The notes under the pieces: model-generated | Seen by the model: the letters and a program-made list of their open reading frames with translations, nothing else | Told to the model about the DNA's origin: nothing | Database searches by the model: none | Shown: positions 11,644 to 21,373 of the stretch, one piece after another | How positions within the stretch are numbered: position 1 is the first letter of the stretch | Layout of the letters: the number at the start of each line of letters is the position of its first letter | Program-made: the position numbers and the translations under genes | NCBI GenBank assembly: GCA_030432975.1 | Contig: JAUILS010000002.1 | Span: forward strand, 1-53,873 | DNA length: 53,873 nucleotides | Reading direction: 5' to 3' | From: Actinomycetes bacterium | GTDB taxonomy: Bacteria > Actinomycetota > Actinomycetes > Propionibacteriales > Nocardioidaceae

Positions 11644-12297
11644 GTGACGATCCGGATGGCTGTGGTCAACGACTACGAGGTGGTCGTTCACGGCGTCGCG
11701 GCGATGCTGCGGTCCTACACCGACCGGATCGAGGTGGTCGAGCTCGACGCCGACTCCTCCGTGGTCTCCCCGGTCGACATCGCGCTCTACGACACCTTCG
11801 CCCAGCCGCAGGGCGACCAGGCGGCGGTCGGGCGACTGGTCACCAACCCGCAGGTGCGCAGGGTCGTCGTCTACACCTGGAACCTCGACCCCGACCTCGA
11901 GCAGGCCAGCCTCCGCAAGGGTGCCTCGGGATACCTCTCCAAGCGGCTCACCGCCGCCGAGCTGGTCTCGGCGCTGGAGGCGGTCCACGAGGGCGAGGTG
12001 ATCGCCTCCGCCGACGACGCCACCAAGGCCCCGATCGCGGGCGACTGGCCCGGCCGCGAGGAGGGGCTCACCCCGCGCGAGTCGGAGGTGCTCTCGCTGA
12101 TCACCCAGGGGCTCTCCAACAAGGAGATCCTCGACCGCACCGGCCTCTCCATCAACTCGGTGAAGTCCTACATCCGCTCGTGCTACCGCAAGATCGGCGT
12201 CACCAGCCGGTCGCGCGCGGTGCTCTGGGGCATCGACCACGGCTTCCAGCCCGACCGCACCCGCACCGTCGGCCCGCAGATCCCCGGCGCCGACTGA
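11644..12297 (+). CDS. Response regulator with LuxR-type HTH output
   Basis: REC-like N-terminus and GLTPRESEVLSLITQGLSNKEILDRTGLSINSVKSYIRSCYRKIGVTSRSRAV HTH; GTG start. Confidence 0.88.
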   Translation: MTIRMAVVNDYEVVVHGVAAMLRSYTDRIEVVELDADSSVVSPVDIALYDTFAQPQGDQAAVGRLVTNPQVRRVVVYTWNLDPDLEQASLRKGASGYLSKRLTAAELVSALEAVHEGEVIASADDATKAPIAGDWPGREEGLTPRESEVLSLITQGLSNKEILDRTGLSINSVKSYIRSCYRKIGVTSRSRAVLWGIDHGFQPDRTRTVGPQIPGAD

Positions 12298-12313
12298 CAC
12301 CTCCGGTTCTCGG

Positions 12314-12347
12314 GCCGGGTCCCCACGTACGCCGCTGGGGGCCCGGC
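12314..12347 (+). terminator. Hairpin downstream of response regulator
   Basis: 11-bp stem GCCGGGTCCCC / GGGGGCCCGGC (one G-T pair), 12-nt loop, 17 nt after the stop. Confidence 0.45.
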
Positions 12348-12445
12348 ACGACCCTCCCGAGTGCCCGCGCGCGAGCCGCCGTGAGGTCGTCACGGATTGT
12401 CCGAAAACCCCTCTAGACCAGTCGCTTCACTCCTATCCTCGACGG

Positions 12446-14509
12446 GTGCGTGGAGAGCGGGGGATGGCCCGCCTGATCCTCCCCGCGGTCGTCGCGCTGA
12501 CGGTGTGCAGCCTCTTCCTCGGGTTCGTCTGGTCGCAGGCGGCCCCCAGCCCGGAGCCCACGCCGAGCCAGGCCGCGGTGGTCGACCCTGTCCTGAACAC
12601 GCCGACGACGGTCGTCGACGCCGACACCGGCAAGCCGCTCCCCGCCGGCTGGGTCGCGGAGATCGGCGGCGACGCCGACCCGCACCGCGTCGACGGACGC
12701 GGCCGCGTCACCCTGCGGCTCGACGCCCCCACCCTGATCCGGGTCGGCGCACCCGGGTACGCCGAGCGCGTCCTCGCGGTGGCCCCCGGACAGCAGCCGG
12801 CCGTCGACCTGGTGCGGCGTACCGCCGACAGCCTCTCCATCCGCTTCGGCGGCGACGTGATGCTGGGCCGCCGCTTCTACGAGCCGCTGGCGAACGGCGA
12901 GACCCGCCTCGAGGGCGGGGCCGGCGTCCAGCAGCACCTCGCGGTGCTCCAGGAGATCACCCCACTGCTCGGCGACGCCGACCTGACCGTCGTCAACCTC
13001 GAGACGTCGCTGGTGCGCGACCCCTACTTCCGCGGCACCCGCCCGCAGCGCTTCCACCAGACCAAGGACCTGGTCTTCGCGACCGCGCCCGCGGCGGCCA
13101 TCGCCCTCAAGCGCGCCGGCGTCGACGTCGTCGACCTCGGCAACAACCACGTGTACGACGCCCTCGGTGCCGGCCTCGACTCCACCCTGCGCACCGTCGA
13201 GGCGGCCGGGCTGGCGCACTTCGGAGCGGGGCGGACGCCCGAGGAGGCCTGGCGCCCGGCGTACGTCGAGGCACGCGGCCAGACCATCGCGTTCATCGGC
13301 TGCACCACCGTCACGGGTGACGCCCACCCCGTGCTCTACGTCGCGTCCGAGACCCAGGGCGGCGCGGCAGACTGCGCGCCGACGCCGATGCGCCGCGCCA
13401 TCGCCACCGCGCAGGCCGAGGCCGACACCGTCGTCGTGATGATGCACGGCGGCACGGAGTACCAACAGACCCAGGATCGCGAGGTCCGCGAGCTCAGCTC
13501 CGTCGCCGCCGACGCCGGCGCGACGCTCGTCGTCAACGGACACCCGCACGTGATCGGCGGCGTGGTCCGCGACGGTGACGCGCTCGTCGCCGAGACGCTG
13601 GGCAACCTGGTGTTCGACCAGAACCTCTGGTCGACGCTGCGGTCCTACCTGCTCCGCGTCGACCTGCGCGACGGCGCCCCGGTGCGCACCGTCGCCGACC
13701 CGTTCGCGATCTCCGACTACGCGCCGGTGCCGACCACCGGCGCGCTGGCCGACTCCTCCGCCCGGGTCGCGGCGGGGCTGCTCGAGGGGCCGCTGCTGCT
13801 CGGCTCGGGCGCCGCGACGACGACCCGCCTCCCGACCGCCGGCACCCCGCCGATCACCGGCGCCGCGGGCGAGGTGGTGCCGCTGCCGCCCGGCGCCTGG
13901 CTGACCGCCGGCCAGGACGGCGTCCTCCTCGGCGAGGACCTGCTCTACGGCACGGGCAGCATCGAGCGGATGGACACCGGCACCGACGGCGGCACCCCGC
14001 TGCTGTGGAGCCTGGGGAAGTACACCCAGGTCGGCAACGACGCCGCCTGCACCGGCAGCCGCGGCCTGCACGCCGTCCGCCAGCCCGCCCGCGACTTCGA
14101 CGTCGTCGCCTACCCGGCCCACCGGGTGCCGGTCTCCCCCGGCGACCGGCTGAGCCTCGTCGTCAGCGTGGCGAAGGCCTCGCGCGGCGCCCAGGCCGAG
14201 ATCCGGTGGTACGCCGAGATGGCCGGCGCCAGCAAGGACGTCGTGGTGCTGCCCCTCGGCCCGACCGACGGCCCGGCCGACGGCGACTGCCGGCAGGTGC
14301 GGCTCGACGTGGTCGTGCCCGACGGCGTGACGGCCGCGCAGCCCTATCTCCGGCTCGGCGACCCCGGCGGCGTCACCCGCGCCGGCGAGGTGATGGCCGA
14401 CGACATCCGACTCGTCCGCTGGGCCGAACCCGGTGCCGGCGGCCGCCTCTACGACGTCGTCGACTTCCAGCGCGACACCACCGTCGCCCCCGCCACCGAC
14501 GCCCGCTGA
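12446..14509 (+). CDS. CapA family (PGA_cap) protein with N-terminal membrane anchor
   Basis: SIRFGGDVMLGRRFYEPL, DLTVVNLETSLV, VVDLGNNHVYDAL, VVMMHGGTEY, VVNGHPHVIGG motifs; GTG start followed by a hydrophobic segment. Confidence 0.88.
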   Translation: MRGERGMARLILPAVVALTVCSLFLGFVWSQAAPSPEPTPSQAAVVDPVLNTPTTVVDADTGKPLPAGWVAEIGGDADPHRVDGRGRVTLRLDAPTLIRVGAPGYAERVLAVAPGQQPAVDLVRRTADSLSIRFGGDVMLGRRFYEPLANGETRLEGGAGVQQHLAVLQEITPLLGDADLTVVNLETSLVRDPYFRGTRPQRFHQTKDLVFATAPAAAIALKRAGVDVVDLGNNHVYDALGAGLDSTLRTVEAAGLAHFGAGRTPEEAWRPAYVEARGQTIAFIGCTTVTGDAHPVLYVASETQGGAADCAPTPMRRAIATAQAEADTVVVMMHGGTEYQQTQDREVRELSSVAADAGATLVVNGHPHVIGGVVRDGDALVAETLGNLVFDQNLWSTLRSYLLRVDLRDGAPVRTVADPFAISDYAPVPTTGALADSSARVAAGLLEGPLLLGSGAATTTRLPTAGTPPITGAAGEVVPLPPGAWLTAGQDGVLLGEDLLYGTGSIERMDTGTDGGTPLLWSLGKYTQVGNDAACTGSRGLHAVRQPARDFDVVAYPAHRVPVSPGDRLSLVVSVAKASRGAQAEIRWYAEMAGASKDVVVLPLGPTDGPADGDCRQVRLDVVVPDGVTAAQPYLRLGDPGGVTRAGEVMADDIRLVRWAEPGAGGRLYDVVDFQRDTTVAPATDAR

Positions 14510-14696
14510 CTGGGCCTTCCCTCGGCCCCCGCGGCGGTGGTCGCCGCCCCTTGCCCACTTCCGCGCCCGTGCGGCGACTCCCGCGCGTCCCGGGCGAGGC
14601 TGACGTCGCCGTGCACCCGCGGGAGTGGGCATCGGAGAGCTCGCCGGCCGGGTCCTGCCGGGAGGTGCCTACCATGGAGGAGAGGGGTGGATCCCC

Positions 14697-15068
14697 ATGA
14701 GTCACGCACCGAAGGTCACGGCAGCGGCCCTGGTCATCGTCGGCCTCCTCGGGCTCGTCGGCGCCGTCATCGTCATCCTCAACCTGCACATCTACGCCGG
14801 CCTGGAGGAGGGGTACGCCGCCAGCCCCGCCGAGGTCTGGAGCTGGTCGAAGCTCCTCGCAGTGGTCGACGTCGGACTCCTCGTCGGGTGCCCCGCCCTG
14901 GGGATCTACGCCGTGGCGAGGTCGCGCCACCGACGCGAGCCCGCCGCCCCCGATGGCCCAGTGCCCGGTGCGGCTGGCCCGAGACCTCGCGGGGTGCAGT
15001 CCGAAGACGGCGTCACCGGTGCCGGCGCGGTCACGCGCCGCGCCCCTCAGATCAGTACTCGCCCTTGA
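14697..15068 (+). CDS. Small two-TM hypothetical membrane protein
   Basis: ATG 14697 after a GGAGAGG-type RBS; MSHAPKVTAAALVIVGLLGLVGAVIVILNLHIYAG...; second TM near LLAVVDVGLLVGCPALGIYAV. Confidence 0.6.
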   Translation: MSHAPKVTAAALVIVGLLGLVGAVIVILNLHIYAGLEEGYAASPAEVWSWSKLLAVVDVGLLVGCPALGIYAVARSRHRREPAAPDGPVPGAAGPRPRGVQSEDGVTGAGAVTRRAPQISTRP

Positions 15069-15513
15069 CCACGAAGAACGACCCGCGGATGGTGCCGGCC
15101 AGCTTCGACTTCTGCCGGGCCCACTTGAACGCGCTGAGCTCCTCGGGCGGGTCCATGCCCTCGGAGAGCTTGAACCCCACGGCGCGCTTCCCAGCATCGG
15201 CGAGGGTGTACATCACGTTGACGGCCAGGCCGGACTCGTAGAACACGTGGGTCCAGCGGATGCCGTCCACCTCGACCTCGGCCGCCTCCAACGCAGGCGA
15301 CTCGATGACGATGCCGCGCTCCTGGTCGAGCACCCGCGCGACGTAGTCCACGAGCGCCGTGGCGTCGTCCGCGGCGGCGACGGCGAAGTCGACGTCGTAC
15401 TTGTTCTTGAAGTAGCGCGCCTCGTTGGCGCGCAGCCCGGCGAGGGCCTCCGCGACCGGAGACGACTCCAGTCCGGCAGTGGAGACGTCCTTGAAGTCGA
15501 CGATGTGCGTCAT
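15052..15513 (-). CDS. Hypothetical protein
   Basis: MTHIVDFKDVSTAGLESSPVAEALAGLRANEARYFKNKYDVDFAVAAADDATALV...; upstream AGGAGG on the reverse strand. Confidence 0.65.
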   Translation of the reverse strand: MTHIVDFKDVSTAGLESSPVAEALAGLRANEARYFKNKYDVDFAVAAADDATALVDYVARVLDQERGIVIESPALEAAEVEVDGIRWTHVFYESGLAVNVMYTLADAGKRAVGFKLSEGMDPPEELSAFKWARQKSKLAGTIRGSFFVVKGEY

Positions 15514-15720
15514 GGCTCCTCCTTGTCGTGGGCCGACTGTCCGGCGGCCGGGCTCATCCAGATGACGCCACGAGTCATCGAGCTGTGACACCCGGTGGCG
15601 CATCCGTGGCCTCACGTCACGCGGCGGCGCAGGCGAGTATCGCGGATCGAGCGTCGGCACGTCGCCGTCGCCGTAGCATGCCGACCGCAACGTCTTGACC
15701 TTCGGCGACGGGGAGACATC

Positions 15721-16113
15721 GTGGGCAACGCTCAAGCAGGCTGGTACGACGACGGCGCGGGCCGGCAGCGCTGGTGGGACGGCGAGAAGTGGACGGAGGA
15801 GTTCCGGCAGCCACCCGCCGACACCGGTGGGGGCCTGTCGGGGATGGTCCGCAAGATCGAGGCCGACGCGGTGGCGGGGGCGCAGCCGCGCCCAGCCCCG
15901 CAGGGCGCTAGCTACGTCGTCCTCCAGGTGATCCTCAAGGAGAAGCTCTGGGGCACCGGCTCGGGCAACCTCACCGAGCTGGAGCACGCCATCAACAGCC
16001 AGGCCGCGCTCGGGTACCGGCTGCACACCATCAGCACCTCCTCCTCTGGGAGCAAGGGCCTGGGCGGAGGGGACCGGATCCAGGCCACCATGGTCTTCGA
16101 GCGCCTCACCTAG
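15721..16113 (+). CDS. DUF2510 / DUF4177-like domain protein
   Basis: GTG start; N-terminal AGWYDDGAGRQRWWDGEKWTEEF (DUF2510 signature); C-terminal YVVLQVILKEK...LEHAINSQAALGYRLHTIS resembles DUF4177. Confidence 0.75.
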   Translation: MGNAQAGWYDDGAGRQRWWDGEKWTEEFRQPPADTGGGLSGMVRKIEADAVAGAQPRPAPQGASYVVLQVILKEKLWGTGSGNLTELEHAINSQAALGYRLHTISTSSSGSKGLGGGDRIQATMVFERLT

Positions 16114-16144
16114 CCACCACCGATCCGCCCGCGGCCGGGCGACG

Positions 16145-16177
16145 GCCGCCGGGGCCCGCGCACAAGCCCCGGCCGGC
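16145..16177. terminator. Possible bidirectional hairpin between convergent genes
   Basis: GCCGCCGGGGC...GCCCCGGCCGGC inverted repeat with one bulge, between the stops at 16113 (+) and 16183 (-). Confidence 0.4.
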
Positions 16178-16182
16178 CGGCC

Positions 16183-17406
16183 TCAGCGGTGCTTGCCCGC
16201 CCCCAGCCGCAGCCGCAGCACCACGCCGCCGTGGTCGGAGGGCCACAGCCCCGTGGCGGGGTCGCGGTCGGCGACGGAGGTGCCCGTGACGCGGCCCTTG
16301 TCGACGGCGTACCCCTTGCCCCGGGCCGAGCGCGCGAAGACCATGTCGATCCGGTGGTCGAAGCCGTCGCCGGTGGCGTCGTCGACGGTCTCCGACAGCC
16401 CGGAGGTCCAGCCCTGCTCGGCCGGCCGCCAGCGCAGCCACTCGTCGGTGAAGCCGGCGGGCCCGGTGACCAGGTCGTACGCCGCCTTGTGCGGCACCGT
16501 GTCGACCGGCTTGACCCGGTCGTCGAGCGGGTCGGAGTTGCAGTCGCAGACGAAGATCACGTTGCGGTCGGTCGGCGTCGCGGCCAGCAGCTCGCTCACC
16601 TGCGCCAGCGCGAGGTCGGAGCTGAACGCCTCGAGGTGGGTGTTGACGAAGCGGAAGCGCTGGTGCCCCTTGCGCACGTCGACCCACTGGAAACCACGGT
16701 CGAAGCTCATCGGCACGCCGGCCACGCTGACCTGGAGGTTGTAGGCGTAGATCGTGTCGCCGCTGTCGAGCACCCGCGCCTTGCCGGCGCGCATCAGGAT
16801 CACGTCGCGCATCGTCATCCGCACGTCGCGGACGGTGCCGCCCATCGTGCCGTCGAAGGGGCTGCCGGTGAAGCTCGGTGCCTCTACGTCGGCGCGCTCC
16901 CCGACGTTGACGGCGACGTAGTGCTGGCCTCGCGCGGCGAGCGCGTCGAGCAGGATCTGCAGGTAGTCGTAGTCGACCTCGGTCGCGTTGGGCACGCCGA
17001 CCTGGGTGAGCTCGAGCGGCCCGCTGCGCCACAGCGCCACCTCCTGGAGCCCGACCAGGTCGGGCCGGGTGCGCGCGATCTCCTTCGCCAGCAGCCCGGT
17101 CCGCACCGGGAAGTCCGTCCGGTCGACGATGTCGCGGGTGACGTGGGTGGCGTTGGCCAGCGCGACCAGCACCTGCTGCGGGGTGCCGCCCGCCGCCTGG
17201 GCCGCGAGCGCGGCGTTGACCGGGCGGTTGATGTCGGCCCCGAGGTAGAGGTTCCGCGTCATCACCGTCACCGGTTGGCCGCGGTGGTCGTGCCCCTTCT
17301 TGCCGGCGTACGCCGGCCCGGTCAGGCCTCCGGTCAGGGCGAGGGCCAGGACCGCGGTGAGGACCACCGCGACCCCTCCTCGCCAGGTGCCGCGCGTCGT
17401 CCCCAT
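16183..17406 (-). CDS. Secreted endonuclease/exonuclease/phosphatase family protein
   Basis: Signal peptide; VMTRNLYLGADI, LVGLQEVALW, VFVCDCNSDP, WPSDHGGVVLRL motifs of the EEP fold. Confidence 0.85.
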   Translation of the reverse strand: MGTTRGTWRGGVAVVLTAVLALALTGGLTGPAYAGKKGHDHRGQPVTVMTRNLYLGADINRPVNAALAAQAAGGTPQQVLVALANATHVTRDIVDRTDFPVRTGLLAKEIARTRPDLVGLQEVALWRSGPLELTQVGVPNATEVDYDYLQILLDALAARGQHYVAVNVGERADVEAPSFTGSPFDGTMGGTVRDVRMTMRDVILMRAGKARVLDSGDTIYAYNLQVSVAGVPMSFDRGFQWVDVRKGHQRFRFVNTHLEAFSSDLALAQVSELLAATPTDRNVIFVCDCNSDPLDDRVKPVDTVPHKAAYDLVTGPAGFTDEWLRWRPAEQGWTSGLSETVDDATGDGFDHRIDMVFARSARGKGYAVDKGRVTGTSVADRDPATGLWPSDHGGVVLRLRLGAGKHR

Positions 17407-17525
17407 GAGATCCTCCTTGATCCACTCCTGGGGCGATCCTGACCCTCGCGGCGCTGGATGGCAATGGTGGACGGAGGACCCGGCGCGAGTTGTGGCGCGG
17501 CCCCGGGACGGCCAAGGTAGGGGCC

Positions 17526-19235
17526 ATGGGCACCCGCGAGTACGAGCAGGACACCACCACCCGCGGTGGGCCGTTGCGGGTCCGCACCCGCGGTCGCGCC
17601 GTGCTGTCCAACCCGATGACCAACCGCGGCACGGCGTTCACCGACGCGGAGCGGCGGATGCTCGACCTGGTCGGGCTGCTGCCCACCGGCGTCACCAGCA
17701 TGGAGAACCAGTGCCGGCGGCTCTACGACCAGTTCCGCCGCACCTCGACCCCGCTGGGCAAGTACCTCCACCTGTCGGCCGTCCGCGACCGCAACGAGGT
17801 GCTGTTCTACCGCCTCCTCGCCGACCACCTCGAGGAGATGCTGCCGATCGTCTACACCCCCACCATCGGTGAGGCGATCGAGCGGTTCAGCCACGAGTTC
17901 AACCGGCCGCGCGGGGTGTTCCTCAGCATCGACCGGCCCGAGGACGTCGAGCGCTCGCTGCTCGACTACGGGCTCGGCGCCGACGACGTCGACCTGCTGG
18001 TGGCCACCGACTCCGAGGGCATCCTCGGCATCGGCGACCAGGGCGTCGGCGGCATCCAGATCGCGATCGGCAAGCTGTCCCTCTACACCGCCGCCGCCGG
18101 AATCCACCCGCGGCGGGCCATCCCCGTGGTGCTCGACGTCGGCACCGACAACCTCGGTCTGCTCAACAACGAGATGTACCTCGGTGAGAGGCATGCCCGC
18201 GTCCGCGGCCAGCGGTACGACGACTTCGTCGACCACTTCGTCACCACCGCCCACCGGCTGTTCCCCCACGCGATGATCCACTGGGAGGACTTCGGCCCGG
18301 CGACCGCGCACCACCTGCTCGAGCGCTACGCCGACCGGTGCACCTTCAACGACGACATCCAGGGCACCGCGGCCGTCGTGCTGGCCGCGATCATGGCGGG
18401 CGTCGACGTCACCGGCCACGACCTCGCCGACCACCGGATCGTGATCTACGGCGCCGGCAACGCCGGCATCGGCATCGCCCAGCTGGTCCGCGAGCGGCTG
18501 GTGCGCAGCGGGCTCACCCAGGCGCAGGCGCTCGCCCGGTTCCACGCCATCGGCATCAACGGCCTCTACGTCGACGACCAGCCCGAGCTGATGGGCTTCC
18601 AGCGGCCCTATGCCCGGACCCGCGGGGAGCTGGCGGGGTGGAGCGTGCGCGACCCCCGGCACATCACCCTCGAGGAGGTCGTCCGCGAGGTGCAGCCCAC
18701 GATCCTGATCGGCACCTCCACCCGCGGCGGCTCGTTCTCCCGCGAGGTGGTGCAGGAGATGGCCGCCCACTGCCAGCGGCCGATCATCATGCCGCTCTCC
18801 AACCCGACCAGCCGCGCCGAGGCCACCCCCGCCGAGGTCCTGGAGTGGACCGACGGCCGCGCCCTGGTCGCCACCGGTAGCCCGTTCGGCGCGGTGGACC
18901 ACGAGGGGGTGCGCTACCAGATCGCGCAGGCCAACAACGCGCTGATCTTCCCGGGGCTCGGGCTCGGTGTCGCCGCCTGCCGGGCCACCCGGGTCACCGA
19001 GGGCATGGTCGGCGCGGCCGCCGACGCGCTCGCCGGTCTCGTCAACGCCTACCGGCCGGGGGCCTCGCTGCTGCCGTCGCTGGCCGACCTGCGGATGGTG
19101 TCGGCGACGGTCGCGGTCGCGGTGGCCCGCGCCGCCGAGGCCGAGGGCGTGGCCGCCGAGCCGCTCACCGACCCGGTGCAGCAGGTGTTCGCGCGGATGT
19201 GGCAGCCGGCCTACCCGCCCATCGAGGCGATCTGA
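17526..19235 (+). CDS. NAD-dependent malic enzyme
   Basis: TGVTSMENQCRRLYDQFRR, LPIVYTPTIGEAIERFSHEF, GGIQIAIGKLSLYTAAAGIHP, FNDDIQGTAAVVLAA; typical large malic enzyme. Confidence 0.93.
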   Translation: MGTREYEQDTTTRGGPLRVRTRGRAVLSNPMTNRGTAFTDAERRMLDLVGLLPTGVTSMENQCRRLYDQFRRTSTPLGKYLHLSAVRDRNEVLFYRLLADHLEEMLPIVYTPTIGEAIERFSHEFNRPRGVFLSIDRPEDVERSLLDYGLGADDVDLLVATDSEGILGIGDQGVGGIQIAIGKLSLYTAAAGIHPRRAIPVVLDVGTDNLGLLNNEMYLGERHARVRGQRYDDFVDHFVTTAHRLFPHAMIHWEDFGPATAHHLLERYADRCTFNDDIQGTAAVVLAAIMAGVDVTGHDLADHRIVIYGAGNAGIGIAQLVRERLVRSGLTQAQALARFHAIGINGLYVDDQPELMGFQRPYARTRGELAGWSVRDPRHITLEEVVREVQPTILIGTSTRGGSFSREVVQEMAAHCQRPIIMPLSNPTSRAEATPAEVLEWTDGRALVATGSPFGAVDHEGVRYQIAQANNALIFPGLGLGVAACRATRVTEGMVGAAADALAGLVNAYRPGASLLPSLADLRMVSATVAVAVARAAEAEGVAAEPLTDPVQQVFARMWQPAYPPIEAI

Positions 19236-19248
19236 GGCCTGCCCCGGG

Positions 19249-20250
19249 TCAGGCGAGCAGCTCCAGCACGGCCTTCTCGGCGGCCTCCTGCCTGCGAGCC
19301 GGGCTGCGGAAGGCTCGCTGCGGCATCTCCATGACCGTCCCGGACTCGTAGAGGTCGAGCACCCGCGGGTCGATGTAGGAGCTCTTCGCCACCGTCGGGG
19401 TGTTGCCGAGGTACGACGCCACCTCGGCCACCGCCGACCGGACCGCCCGCTTCCGCGAGGCCGCCGAGCCGCCCGCCTCCGGGGTCTCCGCGAGGGCGAG
19501 GGCGGCCAGCACCGTGGCGTGCCAGGTGCGGAAGTCCTTGGCGGTGAAGTCGCCCTCGAAGAGCTCGTCGAGGTAGTCGTTGACGTCGGCCCCGGTGAGC
19601 GGCCGCCACCGGCGCCCGTCCTTCCAGGCCAGCAACCGCGAGTCCCCGCCGCGTCGCCGGCGCAGCGGCTGCAGCGCGGCCGCCACCTCGGGGTCCTCGA
19701 TCAGCACCTCGTGCTCGACGCCGGACTTGCCGGTGAAGCAGAAGCGCAGGCCGCGCGGCGTCTGTCGCACGTGGTCGCGCTGGAGCGTGGTGAGACCGAA
19801 GGAGCCGTGCGCGTCGGCGTACACGTCGGAGCCGATGCGGAAGTAGCCCTGGTCCAGCAGGCGCACCGCGATCGCCAGGGCATGGTCGCGGGTCGGCTCC
19901 CCGAGCTGGAGGTCGCGCCGCACCCGGCGGCGTACGCGCGGCAGCTCGGCGGCCGCCTCGCGCACCCGGTCGAACTTCTTGCGGTCGCGGAGCACCCGCC
20001 AGTAGGGGTGGTAGAGGTACTGCCGACGCTCCGCCTCGTCGGTGCCGACGGCCTGGAGGTGCCCGTTGTCGAAGCGGCAGATCCACACGCCCGACCACGC
20101 CGGGGGGATGGCGAGCGAGACGATCCGCTCGACCGCGACGCCCTCCAGCCGCGCGCCCCGCTCGTCGAGGTAGACGAAGCCGCGTCCCGCCCGCCGGCGG
20201 GTCCAGCCCGGGTCGTGCGGCGAGACCGTGCGCAGTCTGGGCATCGACAC
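19249..20250 (-). CDS. DNA topoisomerase IB
   Basis: RGFVYLDERGARL, IPPAWSGVWIC, RYYLYHP-like RQYLYHPYW, KDFRTWHATVLAAL, SYIDPRVLDLYESG with presumptive catalytic Tyr. Confidence 0.9.
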   Translation of the reverse strand: MSMPRLRTVSPHDPGWTRRRAGRGFVYLDERGARLEGVAVERIVSLAIPPAWSGVWICRFDNGHLQAVGTDEAERRQYLYHPYWRVLRDRKKFDRVREAAAELPRVRRRVRRDLQLGEPTRDHALAIAVRLLDQGYFRIGSDVYADAHGSFGLTTLQRDHVRQTPRGLRFCFTGKSGVEHEVLIEDPEVAAALQPLRRRRGGDSRLLAWKDGRRWRPLTGADVNDYLDELFEGDFTAKDFRTWHATVLAALALAETPEAGGSAASRKRAVRSAVAEVASYLGNTPTVAKSSYIDPRVLDLYESGTVMEMPQRAFRSPARRQEAAEKAVLELLA

Positions 20251-20327
20251 TCCCTCCTCCTCCGACCCGGGCGGTACCCGCTCGGGCGTCGAGCCACGCG
20301 CGTGGCGGCGCCGGATACCATGCCCGC

Positions 20328-21239
20328 GTGGCGAGAGGATTCCGGTTCCCCGGCTCCGCGGGTGGGCAGCACGACTCGTGGTTCCGCATCGGCACGCTCG
20401 AGGTGACCACCAGCTGGCTGGTCGTGATCGCCTCGTCGTTCTTCCTCGTCGTCGGCGCGTTCGCGCCGGCGGTGACGGTTGCGCTCGGGCTCTTCCCCGA
20501 CGCCGTCCGCAGCGGGCAGATCTGGCGGATCGTGACCTGGCCGCTGGCCAACGACATCCGCGGCGGCATCTGGCCGGTCGTCACGATCTTCTTCTTCTGG
20601 TACTTCGGCGGGATGCTCGAGGAGAACCTCGGGCGCGTGCGGATGGCGCGGCTGCTCCTCTGGCTGACGGTGCTCGTCGGCATGCTCGCCGTCATCCTCA
20701 GCCTGCCGTTCGGCGCGTTCGAGCCGATCCTGCTCGGGCTCGACACCCTCCAGCTGCTGGTCCTGCTGATCTGGATCGCGGAGCGCCCGCAGGCCCGCTT
20801 CCTGTTCAACATCCCTGCCTGGGTGTTCGGCGCGGTGATCGTGGCGATCCAGCTGCTCCAGCTGACGGCGTTCCGCTCCTGGCTGGTGCTGCTGCACTTC
20901 GTGCTCAGCCTGGTGATCGGCGCGCTGGTGGCGCGACAGTTCGGCATGCTCGAGGAGTACGCCGCCATCCCCCGGCTCGGCTCGGGCGGCAGCCGCCAGC
21001 CCCGGCCCCGCAAGCCGCGCCGGTCGCGCGGCTTCGGCGGCGGCTCGCGGGGCGGCTCGCGCGGCAGCGGAGGCGTGGTCGCCGGGCCGTGGGCAGGGTC
21101 GTCGGCCCCCCGGGTCGACTCCGACCGCGCCAAGCTCGACGCCCTGCTCGACAAGATCAGCGAGTCCGGGATGGACTCGCTGACCTCCGGTGAGCGCAAG
21201 CAGCTCGACGTGCTGCGCCGCCGGATCCGCGGCGAGTAG
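20328..21239 (+). CDS. Rhomboid-like integral membrane protein
   Basis: Multiple TM segments, FWYFGGMLEENLGRVRM loop, C-terminal basic tail and LDALLDKISESGMDSLTSGERKQLDVLRRR module. Confidence 0.75.
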   Translation: MARGFRFPGSAGGQHDSWFRIGTLEVTTSWLVVIASSFFLVVGAFAPAVTVALGLFPDAVRSGQIWRIVTWPLANDIRGGIWPVVTIFFFWYFGGMLEENLGRVRMARLLLWLTVLVGMLAVILSLPFGAFEPILLGLDTLQLLVLLIWIAERPQARFLFNIPAWVFGAVIVAIQLLQLTAFRSWLVLLHFVLSLVIGALVARQFGMLEEYAAIPRLGSGGSRQPRPRKPRRSRGFGGGSRGGSRGSGGVVAGPWAGSSAPRVDSDRAKLDALLDKISESGMDSLTSGERKQLDVLRRRIRGE

Positions 21240-21373
21240 GCCGCTCCCCCGCCGCCGCCCCCGGCGCGGCGGGCCCGTCGATTCGGCCACGAACGAGAGG
21301 CCCGTGGGGCAGGATTGGCCTGTCAGCGACGATCCGGCCGCGCCCAGGGCGGCCACCGGGGAAAGGCGAGCGG

